Assembly (NCBI RefSeq): GCF_028765165.1
Contig: NZ_JARADB010000003.1
Coordinates: forward strand, 1,188,042-1,252,041
Direction of reading: 5' to 3'
Length of the DNA stretch: 64,000 nt
Source: Paenibacillus sp. MAHUQ-63
Lineage (GTDB): Bacteria > Bacillota > Bacilli > Paenibacillales > NBRC-103111
Part shown: positions 1-8,100 of the stretch, one piece after another
How positions within the stretch are numbered: position 1 is the first letter of the stretch
Layout of the letters: each line of letters opens with the position of its first letter
Made by a program: the position numbers and the translations under genes
Notes under the pieces: model-generated
Seen by the model: only the letters and a program-made list of their open reading frames with translations
Told to the model about the DNA's origin: nothing
The model's database searches: none

Positions 1-150
1 CTGAAAGTAATGCCGGATGACCACTCCTTTCTTTTCCAGTTCCTCCGCTCGCTTTCCTCTTGCCAACACGGTCACATCATGACCGCCCCGTACTAGGACG
101 TGCGCTAAATAGCTTCCCTGCACACCTGCTCCGTACACAAGTATGTTCAA
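1..150 (-). CDS. Ketopantoate reductase-like (PanE/ApbA family) protein, N-terminus only
   Basis: The minus strand reads from a TTG start at 150 to the window edge, giving 50 residues that begin MNILVYGAGVQGSYLAHVLV. The glycine-rich GAGVQG loop after a beta strand is the NAD(P)-binding Rossmann motif, and the wording fits the ketopantoate reductase (2-dehydropantoate 2-reductase) family, many members of which act on other substrates. The TTG start is chosen because GGGGAGGGGAC lies just upstream of it. The gene runs off the left edge, so its catalytic half is unseen. It is divergent from the TetR gene at 315, which may control it. Confidence 0.7.
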   Translation of the reverse strand, partial: MNILVYGAGVQGSYLAHVLVRGGHDVTVLARGKRAEELEKKGVVIRHYFQ

Positions 151-181
151 TATAGTCCCCTCCCCATGCAATTAACAGATG

Positions 182-210
182 TTGAATATATAACACCTGT
201 GTACTACAAT
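182..210 (+). promoter_or_regulatory. Sigma-A-type promoter for the TetR gene
   Basis: TTGAAT (182-187) and TACAAT (205-210) are separated by exactly 17 bp, a near-consensus vegetative promoter. Transcription would begin near 217, leaving a leader of about 100 nt before the chosen start at 315. The spacer holds ACAC-CT-GTGT, a small inverted repeat that could be part of an operator. Confidence 0.6.
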
Positions 211-314
211 CAAGGTATCATTGGAACTAAAGCAAGCGCAATGGCTAATCGTAACTGCTTTTGTTGAGAAATGAACAACGAAAGCTGGATATGTTCAAGA
301 ATGAGGGGAAAAAC

Positions 315-872
315 ATGGATCGACGCATCGAGCGATCAAGACAAATGATTATGCAAGCGTTCATCGGGTTGTTGGAGGAGCAGGATTTTGAGAAGATCAC
401 CATTCAAGGGATTGCGGATCGGGCCAATGTCAACCGCGGAACAGTCTATTTGCATTTCACAGACAAATATGACCTGCTAGAACAGAGCGTGGAGACTTAT
501 CTGATGATGCTTGTTGACAGCTGTTTACAGGAGGAAGGAGTAGCCACTGAACTATCCCGGGAGCAGCTAATTCGTGCGTTCACGTATCTGAAGGAACATG
601 CATCGATCTACCGCGTGTTGATGACCAACAAAGGCATTCCAACTTTCAGACATCGTATGACACAGTTCATTAAGGGAAATATTACCGTGGTGGTGAACTA
701 CATGAATCTTGAAACAGGTATCCATCGAGATGTGATGGCGCAATTCTTATCCATTTCCGTTACGGGGTTGATTGAGTGGTGGATCGTCGAATCCATGCCG
801 TATACGCCAGAAGAGATGGTCGAACAGATGACTAAGATACTGGAAGCACGGCTGCAGCTATGGTCAACTTAA
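315..872 (+). CDS. TetR/AcrR family transcriptional regulator
   Basis: This 185-residue protein has a TetR helix-turn-helix in residues of about 8-55 (ITIQGIADRANVNRGTVYLH, followed by FTDKYDLLEQ), then an all-helical ligand-binding and dimerisation domain. The frame is open further upstream to 261, but the ATG at 315 has GAGGGGAAAAAC in front of it and begins at the usual TetR position. It is divergent from the PanE-like gene at 1-150, the classic layout for a TetR repressor and its target. The ligand cannot be inferred. The protein resembles the TetR regulator at 47102 in overall type. Confidence 0.85.
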   Translation: MDRRIERSRQMIMQAFIGLLEEQDFEKITIQGIADRANVNRGTVYLHFTDKYDLLEQSVETYLMMLVDSCLQEEGVATELSREQLIRAFTYLKEHASIYRVLMTNKGIPTFRHRMTQFIKGNITVVVNYMNLETGIHRDVMAQFLSISVTGLIEWWIVESMPYTPEEMVEQMTKILEARLQLWST

Positions 873-908
873 TTACTAATCCAAGTATAACATCGTCGTT
901 GCAACTAA

Positions 909-966
909 CCTGCTCGTTAGCGTGGAAAAGGCAGCCGATCATTATGGCCGGCTGCCGCGGTGTCTT
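909..966 (+). repeat. Interspersed hairpin repeat, copy 1, first part (interrupted by intron)
   Basis: On the plus strand it reads TGCTCGTTAGCGTGGAAAAG followed by the arm pair GGCAGCC...GGCTGCC. It continues after the intron at 2839. Joined, the two parts match the uninterrupted copy at 26455-26542 very closely. Confidence 0.85.
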
Positions 967-2838
967 GTAGAGTAGGGGACTGGTTTCCCAGTCCTCCCTC
1001 ATCAAACCGTACGAGCGGTTTTCCCGCATACGGCTTTCCGATGTTCTTCACCTTGGGCAGTATAGCTGCCCCAAGCGCTTACTTGTTTCAAGCCCATACG
1101 GACAAATACCTCGGCGACCCTCCTCGGATGCAGTTGGTTTCGCTTGTGCTTTTTGTTCCAGTACAGTGTCAGTCTACGAATAATATGCCAGTCCACTTTT
1201 AATAGAAATTTGTTCGACATGCCAGGATCTACACTACCATAATAGTTCTTCCATCCTTCTATAATGGGATTGAGCTTGTCTACCATTTGCTTTGGCGACC
1301 AGTAAAGTCGCGCACGTGGCGCTGTTACTTCCTTTACTTTGTCACGCATCTTCTTCATCGCCTTTTTGGATGGAATACTTCGCAGGTCATAGAATTTCCC
1401 TGACTTAAATAATTTCGGCATGCGGCGTTGATGGAATCCGAGAAAGTCGAATCCCTCTTTATCCAGCCACAGGTTAACAAGCTTGGACTTATCTGTGTTC
1501 ATTGTCAATTCCAGCTTCCTGAAAACTGCCTTAAGCACCTGAATGGCTTCCATAGCGTGGGGTTTATTTTTACATAAGATAACTAGATCATCCGCATATC
1601 GCACCAATGTACCAATATGGGAAAATTGCTTTTCCCATAGCGTATCGAGATGGGCTTCCGATCTCCGTGTTATGAACCTGTCCATCTTCCATGACACCGG
1701 CTTTCAACCACTGTCGAATAAGTTTCAACACTCTTCGGTCACTCACCCGTTGTTCCACGAGTTTGAGCAATTTGTCATGTGGGATATTGTTAAAGTAACC
1801 GGCGATGTCTACATCAACCACCCAGTACACTCTCCCATAGTTCACTGTCTTGTGTATTCGCTCGATCGCCTGTTTCGCGCTTCGCTTCGGTCGGAACCCA
1901 AACGAGCAATCCTTGAAATCCGTCTCGAATATTGCCTCAAGGACGATTTTCGTTGCCATTTGTACCAGTCTATCTTGAATGATGGGTATTCCGAGCGGAC
2001 GTGTTTTACCATCGCCCTTCGGTATATCCTTCCTCCGAACCGGCTTAGGACGGTAGAGGTTTTCCACTAGCTGGCGTTGTACTTCCATCACGAATCGCTC
2101 TTCTCCATACTCCTGTACAATGTGCTGAATAGTCACACCGTCGATACCGGCGCTTCCTCGATTTGCTTTGACCCTTTTCCATGCTTCCCACATGACATCT
2201 GTCCGGTACACTTTGTCGTACAGAGCATGAAATCTGCGCTTGTTACTTGCCTTAGCCGCAAGGTAGAGGGTCCTTTGGAGTTCTTGAACTTTGACTTTGG
2301 TGTAGTTAGCAGATTTCACTGCATTCACTCGCTCTTACCTCCATTGTTACCCATAAACAAAGTAAGGGTGCTTTCCTCCCGCAGGTTATGTTGTCCTGCG
2401 TTCATAGGTACTACCACCCTCTCCGACTCCCTTCTCGCCGCTTACCACTTCACCCTCCGGGCTTATAGGTTCGCGCTTTACGACGCTGTCGTGCGAGGTA
2501 GGGTCTCCCTAGTTCCAGACACAACTGTTACTACATGCTGTTCCCCATACACCGGAGGATTCTTCCGCGCTGCTTTTCCAAGTTCTTCACGCGTTCCGTG
2601 GCCTTCACCGTAGAATACGGGGTTCGGCTCCCTCTTGTCCCCTTCGGGTTCGATATGTCGATGCGGCAGGATTCACTTTATGTTACAGCCTGCAGTTTTG
2701 CTTCACCCCAGTTGGGGGTTTTCACAGGGCTTCATCCTTAGGATCTCCCCACCAGATGCCTGCTAGCTACGAGGTGGCTTGGTCCCTACCTCGGTTGGAC
2801 TTTCACCAACTAGTTGTGCCTAGCTTTGCTAGGCGCAC
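967..2838 (-). mobile_element. Group II intron, defective, inserted in a repeat copy
   Basis: The intron reads on the minus strand. Its 5' end is GTGCGCC at 2838, matching the GUGYG rule. About 500 nt of structured leader precede an intron-encoded reverse transcriptase. Near the 3' end lies a domain V-like hairpin (AGCCGTATGCGG...CGTACGGTTTG, around 1000-1037) and a domain VI-like stem (GGGAGGACTGG...CCAGTCCCCTACTCTAC) ending at about 967. Removing it restores a continuous repeat copy, which fixes both junctions well. On the intron-sense strand the 5' exon is a small imperfect hairpin (GCTAACG-GGGAA-CGATAGC) followed by TGAATA at the junction. Insertion a few nucleotides after a stem-loop is the habit of group IIC introns; that class assignment is inference. 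The reverse transcriptase is broken, so the element should not move by itself. Confidence 0.85.
1002..2328 (-). pseudogene. ltrA: Group II intron reverse transcriptase/maturase, broken by an internal deletion
   Basis: The N-terminal 246-residue piece (1588-2328, GTG start behind GGAGGTAAGAGCGA) carries reverse transcriptase blocks such as NRGSAGIDG, RPLGIPIIQDR and VDVDIAGYFNNI. The C-terminal piece (1002-1697) carries the catalytic YADD motif (LVRYADDLVIL), the FLGFHQRRMP block and the maturase region. Between them, near 1650, the usual block QGGVISPLLANIY after GSP is missing and the frame changes, so about 50 nt have been lost rather than a single base. Loss of this conserved block means the enzyme cannot be rescued by frameshifting. 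The last codons overlap intron domain V. Confidence 0.9.
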
Positions 2839-2865
2839 TATTCAGCTATCGTTCCCCGTTAGCAC
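2839..2865 (+). repeat. Interspersed hairpin repeat, copy 1, second part
   Basis: This is the right end of the repeat split by the intron: AGCTATCGTTCCCCGTTAGC. The direct-repeat core CGTTAGC lies 15 nt from the stop codon of the SUKH remnant at 2880. Confidence 0.85.
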
Positions 2866-2879
2866 AAAAAATAAATCTT

Positions 2880-3068
2880 TTAATCTTCATATTCCCAATT
2901 ACATAAACCCGTTAGAAATGAGTTGAAGTTATTAGCCAGCTCAATAGTGAATCCACCATCACTCTCAATATATTTTACTGGAGGTTCATCGTTGCAATTG
3001 CGGTAATCTAAAGCAATCCACAAGTGACCATCGCCTGATATGATGATAAGTTCTTCGGTAGTCCCCAT
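2880..3068 (-). pseudogene. SMI1/KNR4 (SUKH) family protein, C-terminal remnant
   Basis: The 62 residues contain ISGDGHLWIALDYRN, then PVKYIESD and an ANNFNSFL tail. These are the last strands and helix of the SUKH (SMI1/KNR4) fold, found in immunity proteins against polymorphic toxins. Full-length members are usually about 130-160 residues, so the first half is missing. An in-frame stop lies directly before the ATG, and repeat copy 2 begins about 20 nt further upstream, so the truncation coincides with a repeat boundary. It lies between two repeat copies, like the genes of arrays A and B. Confidence 0.65.
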
Positions 3069-3088
3069 TCACTTTCCTGACTCCAAAC

Positions 3089-3132
3089 TCCCGTTAGGTG
3101 AACGAAAGGCTGCCGTGCATTGCCGGCAGCCT
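3089..3132 (+). repeat. Interspersed hairpin repeat, copy 2, lacking its right end
   Basis: It reads CCCGTTAGGTGAACGAAAGG followed by the hairpin GGCTGCCG-TGCATTG-CCGGCAGCC. The right-hand CTATCGTTCCCCGTTAGC end present in full copies is absent. Confidence 0.7.
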
Positions 3133-3200
3133 CAGACTTTTTATTTTTAGGAAATATACGCAACCTGGTTTCCTGTAGATAATGGGGGCTCCCCGAAAGT

Positions 3201-3262
3201 AACCGGAATCAGTTTCGAAGCATTACTTCACTTTTGGTGATTTGCTCTTAGGGATTCCGGTT
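3201..3262 (-). terminator. Possible terminator after azoR
   Basis: AACCGGAATC (3201-3210) pairs perfectly with GATTCCGGTT (3253-3262), enclosing about 40 nt with a further small stem. It lies just beyond the azoR stop codon. The following T-run is weak, so a regulatory or processing hairpin is also possible. Confidence 0.4.
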
Positions 3263-3279
3263 TGAGAACGATCCCCCTA

Positions 3280-3918
3280 TTAGAAACGTTTGGCAACTTC
3301 CTTAGCATGTGCAATTGCTTTTTCTTTAATAGCTGGAGCTTGCTCTTGTGATTTTAATGCCGTTCCTTCTACAAAAATTGCCTCAATAGATTGAATCCCA
3401 TAGAACTGTAACACCTTATTCAGATAGTTGTATCCCATTTCAAGTGGAGCAAAAGGACCTTCCGAATAAACAGAACCACTAGCTTGAATGTGTAAGGCTT
3501 TCTTACCGTTCAACAGACCTTCAGGGCCGTTTTCAGTATATCTAAAAGTCTTACCCGGAATTGAAGTCGCATCAGTGTATGCTTTCAAAACCGGTGGGAT
3601 CATGAAATTCCACATCGGGGAAACATATACATACTTATCTGCAGCCACGAATTGATCAACAACCGCCTCAAGACGAGCCACTTTTGACTTCTCAGCATCA
3701 GTCAGTTGATCGAAAGATGAACCCGACCGAAGCTTTTCCCAACCTCTTAAAACATCAGCATCAAATTGTGGAATATTCTCTTTGTAGAGATCCAAATGAA
3801 CAACTTCATCTTTCGGATTTGCCTCGCGGTACGCTTCGATAAACTCTTTGCCTACAGCGAGGCTATACGATGATTGGGGATCGAGAGGGTGTGCGGTGAT
3901 GTACAATACGCTTGCCAT
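3280..3918 (-). CDS. azoR: FMN-dependent NADH:quinone oxidoreductase/azoreductase
   Basis: The 212-residue protein matches the AzoR flavodoxin-fold family in length and motifs: an N-terminal VLYITAHPLDPQSSYS phosphate-binding segment, the PMWNFMIPPVLKAYTD flavin-contact loop, and a later QASGSVYSEGP loop. Members use NADH and FMN to reduce quinones and azo compounds by two electrons, protecting against electrophile stress in the cytoplasm. AGAAGGGAAG precedes the ATG. The gene is divergent from an HxlR-type regulator at 4053; in Bacillus subtilis the related YodB (HxlR family) represses azoreductase genes and responds to quinones and diamide, so a similar circuit is likely here. Confidence 0.9.
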   Translation of the reverse strand: MASVLYITAHPLDPQSSYSLAVGKEFIEAYREANPKDEVVHLDLYKENIPQFDADVLRGWEKLRSGSSFDQLTDAEKSKVARLEAVVDQFVAADKYVYVSPMWNFMIPPVLKAYTDATSIPGKTFRYTENGPEGLLNGKKALHIQASGSVYSEGPFAPLEMGYNYLNKVLQFYGIQSIEAIFVEGTALKSQEQAPAIKEKAIAHAKEVAKRF

Positions 3919-3980
3919 GAATCAAAACTTCCCTTCTGTAATTAGAATAATTATACTTTCAAGGATAATCATATTATATA

Positions 3981-4020
3981 TACTTACTTATTTTAAGTAC
4001 GCACATTAATGTGCTATAGT
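3981..4020. promoter_or_regulatory. Divergent operator/promoter region between azoR and the HxlR gene
   Basis: Two inverted repeats lie side by side: TACTTA-N7-TAAGTA (3981-3999) and the perfect palindrome GCACATTAATGTGC (4001-4014). The second directly abuts TATAGT (4015-4020), a -10 element for the rightward gene. On the minus strand TATAAT (3978-3973) is a plausible -10 for azoR. The placement suggests that the HxlR dimer represses both directions. Confidence 0.6.
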
Positions 4021-4052
4021 ATTAAAAAAGGTACTGTATTGGAGGCCTACGT

Positions 4053-4412
4053 ATGCAAAAAAATCCTGTCCAATGTCAATTCGTTGTGGCGCTGGATTCG
4101 ATCGTCGGCAAATGGAAGCCGATTATCCTTTATCATTTGCTTCAAGGTAAACCTTTGCGGTTCAATGAGCTAAGAAGATTGCTGCCCGATATCACTCAAA
4201 GGATGCTTACGCTCCATCTGCGCGAATTGGAAGAAGAAGAAATCGTTAAACGAGTCATTTATCCGCAAATACCGCCTAAAGTAGAATACTCCATCACGGA
4301 ATACGGCATGAGCCTGTCTCCGATTTTGGAAACCTTACATCAATGGGGAGTGGCCCATGTAGAGCGAAAGCATATCAAAAAGGAGAAAAATGAACAAACT
4401 GAAACGGACTAG
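4053..4412 (+). CDS. HxlR/MarR-type winged-helix regulator (redox-sensing, YodB-like)
   Basis: The 119-residue protein has the HxlR layout: VGKWKPIILYHLL as first helix, FNELRRLLPDITQRMLTLHL as recognition region, and a wing with PPKVEYSITEYG. Cys8 near the N-terminus sits where YodB-type sensors carry their reactive cysteine (Cys6 in YodB), which supports thiol-based sensing of quinones or aldehydes. GGAGG precedes the ATG. It is divergent from azoR with palindromic operators in between, so autoregulation and azoR repression are expected. The stop codon lies inside the following hairpin. Confidence 0.85.
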   Translation: MQKNPVQCQFVVALDSIVGKWKPIILYHLLQGKPLRFNELRRLLPDITQRMLTLHLRELEEEEIVKRVIYPQIPPKVEYSITEYGMSLSPILETLHQWGVAHVERKHIKKEKNEQTETD

Positions 4413-4433
4413 CGTGTTACGCTAGTCCGTTTC
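4401..4433 (+). terminator. Hairpin terminator overlapping the HxlR stop codon
   Basis: GAAACGGACTAGCG pairs with CGCTAGTCCGTTTC around a TGTTA loop, a 14-bp stem. The stop codon (4410-4412) is within the left arm. The T-tract after it is short. Confidence 0.6.
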
Positions 4434-4496
4434 ATTCTGCTCCGAGTCACAGCACCACGGCCTGCCAGAACATAAAGAAGATCAATAAATTCGAAG

Positions 4497-4519
4497 TATG
4501 CTGCCCGTTAGCGTAACGC
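4497..4519 (+). repeat. Solo repeat core site
   Basis: TATGCTGCCCGTTAGCGTAACG matches a single direct-repeat core of the interspersed family, without the central hairpin. It is the state expected if the two flanking cores of a full copy recombined. The stretch from 4520 to 4762 holds a minus-strand 80-codon frame with no ribosome binding site and no recognisable family, which I do not call a gene. Confidence 0.6.
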
Positions 4520-4762
4520 GGTCACCGTTTCACGCCGACGTTTTTAGTGAAGTTGATTTCAGTTTCTGGTTGATCTAACTGGCGGGGGGAGCTAATTACA
4601 TGTGTCCTTAGGCGAAGAGCGGCACTTAAATTGAACTTGCAACGGTAAACAATAACAAATGGAGGTTTTCCCGTCTCTTCGCATGTCACCTTCATACTAA
4701 ACCTTAACATACCGATTTCGATCGGCCTCATCAATCTACATTTCTTTGCTGGATGAACATGC

Positions 4763-4793
4763 AAAAAAGCTCCTCTTCATTGAGAAGGGGAGC
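4763..4793 (-). terminator. Intrinsic terminator of the polysaccharide lyase transcript
   Basis: On the minus strand GCTCCCCTTCTC pairs with GAAGAGGAGC around a short loop and is followed by TTTTTT. It lies 14 nt beyond the final lyase stop codon at 4807. Confidence 0.8.
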
Positions 4794-4806
4794 CTATCTG
4801 CCAGCC

Positions 4807-5127
4807 TTATGGATTATAGCTCACTTTGGCATCATCTACGCTCATCGAGCTGGCGTTGCCGCCGATTGATGTGCTCAGTTTGTCGACCTTGGTCAACCCG
4901 GAGTAACGATAGTTCCACTGGGAGCCTCGCAGCTCGCCGTTTACATAAACATCAAACTTTTTCATTGCTGTGTCGATCACCACTTTAAGACGGTATGGTT
5001 CTCCGTTCGTGATCGAAGTCAACACGTTCGTTTGGGTACTACCGTTATAGCCCCAGATTCTGCCGTTCTGCATAATGAGATGGGCTGCACTGCTGTTCGA
5101 AGCGACGCTGCTATCTGCGACGATCAA
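4807..5127 (-). pseudogene. Detached C-terminal end of the polysaccharide lyase (after frameshift)
   Basis: These 106 residues continue the second of two repeated C-terminal modules of the upstream lyase. The first module contains DDSNWKNALIIADS; here the minus strand reads GATGACAACAATGGAAGAAC, and one extra T (AATTGG) would give DDNNWKNALIVADS in frame. A single-base deletion near 5139-5140 is therefore the simplest reading, whether a real mutation or a sequencing error. The module looks like a laminin-G/concanavalin-type beta sandwich ending in a VDDAKVSYNP tail, probably for carbohydrate or surface binding. Confidence 0.75.
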
Positions 5128-8100
5128 GGCGTTCTTCCATTGTTGTCATCGGCGGTTACGGTCGCTTCTGCGATGACAGTGCTGCCTTCCGGTGCTGTAA
5201 ATACTTGATACGCCTCGGCTTTGCCGGAGGGGGACGTTGTTGTCAATTTGACAGCCTTGTTCGCAGCCGATCCGCTCACCATCTGTACAACCCCGGTATT
5301 CCCCGCAACACCGCCGTTATCGAACACCCAACTGCCTTGCCCATTTAGATTGCCGAGCGTGAGGCCATCAAAGTTCTCGTCGATGAGGGAGGTTAGCGTA
5401 AGCGGCTTATACGAAACTTTCACATCGTCCACACTCATCGAGCTGGCGTTGCCGGCGATAGAGGCCGAGAACTTGTCGAGCGTGTTCGCTCCCGCGTATC
5501 GGTAGTCCCAGTTCGTGGCGAGCAGCGCATCGTTAACGTATACATCATATTTTTTTGTAGATGTATTGATTACTACTTTTAGACGATAAGGCTGACCATT
5601 GGTTATTCCCGTCATAACATCGGTTTTGACAGAACCGTTATAACCCCAAATTTTGCCGCTTTGCATAACCAATTGAGCCGCATTGTTATTGGCAGTTAAG
5701 CTGTCCGCTATGATTAAGGCATTTTTCCAATTGCTGTCGTCAGCCGTTACGGTAGCCTCTGCAGTAATGTAGCCGCCTTGAGGCGCATGAAAGAGACGAA
5801 ACGCTTCAGCACTTCCGCTTGTTGAGGCTGTCGTTATTTTCAACGATTTTTCCGTGTTATTGCTGTTCTCCGGCTGCACAACAACGGTATTCTGCGCCAC
5901 GCCGCCGTTATTATAGATCCAGCCATTTTGCCCGGTCAGCGCCCCCGGCATCATACTGTCAAAATCTTCGTTCACCGTGTAGCCGGTAACCTGGCCGGCA
6001 ATAGGCGTTGCAAAAAACGCCTTAATACTTTTCCCGCCGGCGCCGTTCACATTAACGGTGAGGGTAGTCGTGCCGTTGCTTGTGCTGACTGTAATCCGGG
6101 AGTCCTTGTAAGCCACCGGTCCGAGATTTTGCGTAAGTGTAACTTGAATGGTGCCTGTATTGGCCAATGTTGGGTCGGATACGGAAACTTCAGTTCCGTT
6201 CTCGCTCGTACGTACCATGACGGACGCCTTTTTGTTGCTTGTAATACCGCTCACGGTTTTTACCGCATCATTCCAGAAGTTAATACCCAGCACGCCCAAT
6301 GAGTTTTCCTTCACAGCCTGTGCATCGCCTGAATTCTCAACGACTGTGATGTCCGGGTTAGCCGCATACGTATCCACTTCTCCACTCGTTTTGTTCGGCA
6401 GCAGTACATACGCATACCCTGAGTTCGTCGGATTCGTCCCATGATCGAACCATAGATTCATGTAGTTACGTGTAAAATTCGTCGTATACTCGGGACCAAG
6501 ATTGTATTGGTTGATGCTCGACCATTGGTCTGTTCGCGCTTCACGCAATCCCTTAATCGTTGTTGTTGCAGGGAAATAGTAGCCGACATCCGAACCGGTT
6601 ACACTTCCGGCCAAATGGATGCGATTTATGCCATTCATCGTCTCGCTCCATCCGAGTGCTGTGGATTTAGCTGCACCGTTGACCGTGAGCGCATTGTTTC
6701 CACTACTGTTCAGCTTGCGGTTATCAACAATAGTTTCGACAACTTTATTATCCGTAGACGTAATACCGGCGCCAAGATTTACAATTTCATCATCAAACAT
6801 AAACCAGGATTTCTTCGCTGTGAGATTGTAGCCATTGGCCGTGTATTGCATGCCTGTTGCTCCGTACAAGCCTGCAACCTCTGTGCCCCCGACCCAACTA
6901 TTCGGATTTTTGACATTAGCAGCAGCTGTCGTATTCTGATTAACGGTCGTACCCGGCATGCGATAGCTGTTGACCGTCGGCCAGAAGGAATCTTTATATT
7001 GCTCCAAATCCGAATTATACAGATAGGTCATCCCGTCCCCGGTATGCCAACCTCTTAAATTGACACCATTGATAAGCTCATAATTTCCGATTTTATTGGA
7101 AGACATGCTGACGCCAAATGCAAATCCCGGTCTATGGTGTACAACTCTAGCCATATTCGGGTATTGTTTGTTCATAATCAGAGGCGCTCTTGGTATTACG
7201 GATGCATCACCCTCGATTTGCTTAGCTTGTACGATGTCGCTCATCATAACCAAATCCGCATACTTCGTAGGCGAAGTGGCCTCCAGCAGCCACTTTTTGA
7301 CCATCGATTTATAGGCTGCCCGATCGTTGGCATTCGGTGCGGACAGTGCCATCCGAACCACGGCAGGCCCAATCGCTTTTATAGAAGTTAATCCTTTATC
7401 ATCGTCTCTAAATCCAGCAATACCTCTTCCTCTGACATTATCAAACATGGAGTTATTATAATATAGCGGTTCAAAAGCCGTATAAATCCATTGATATATG
7501 TTACTCACATCCGGATCTACGATATCCCAAGAGGACCCAGCTACGACATACATCAACTTTGTCAAATTATCGAGCAAAGCGGTGCCATATCCCCCGTTAT
7601 AGGGAATGAGAGCGGTGTGTTGAAGAAAGGAACCGTCGCTGTAGACCCCTTCTCCGGAAGTCACATAATCAAAGACCGAGCTAAGCTGGTCTCTGCCCTC
7701 TATTATTTTGGCGTTGTTCTTGACGATAATCCCGCTCGTGATTTTAATGTAGCAAGCCCATACACGATTGGCCCCGGTTAATCCGGCCCCCCATGCCAGC
7801 GCTTGATAATCGATGACAGCATGCCAATTGCTAATCTGCGCTGCTGTTAAACTGTCGTATAACCAAATCGTGATGTTATTAATCACAAGCGGTGAGGTGA
7901 CCTGCCAGTCAAACCAATTGTCATAACCTCTTTTTGGAATGCTGGTATTATATCTGTTGGTATACATCCAATCCATGGCACTAATGATATCCGCCCGCAA
8001 AGTGGCGTTGTTTTGAAGCGTCGAACCTCTTGTTACATAAGCAAGCGTCATCGCTTCTAAGCGTTGATAGCTTTGGGAAACATGCTCCGATTCCGTGGTC

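Noticed and set aside
960-2741. Several plus-strand ORFs across the intron
   Set aside because: They are antisense to the reverse transcriptase and structured intron RNA, with no start signals or recognisable domains.
4522-4764. 80-codon minus-strand ORF
   Set aside because: No ribosome binding site, no family likeness, and its start overlaps the terminator of the lyase transcript.
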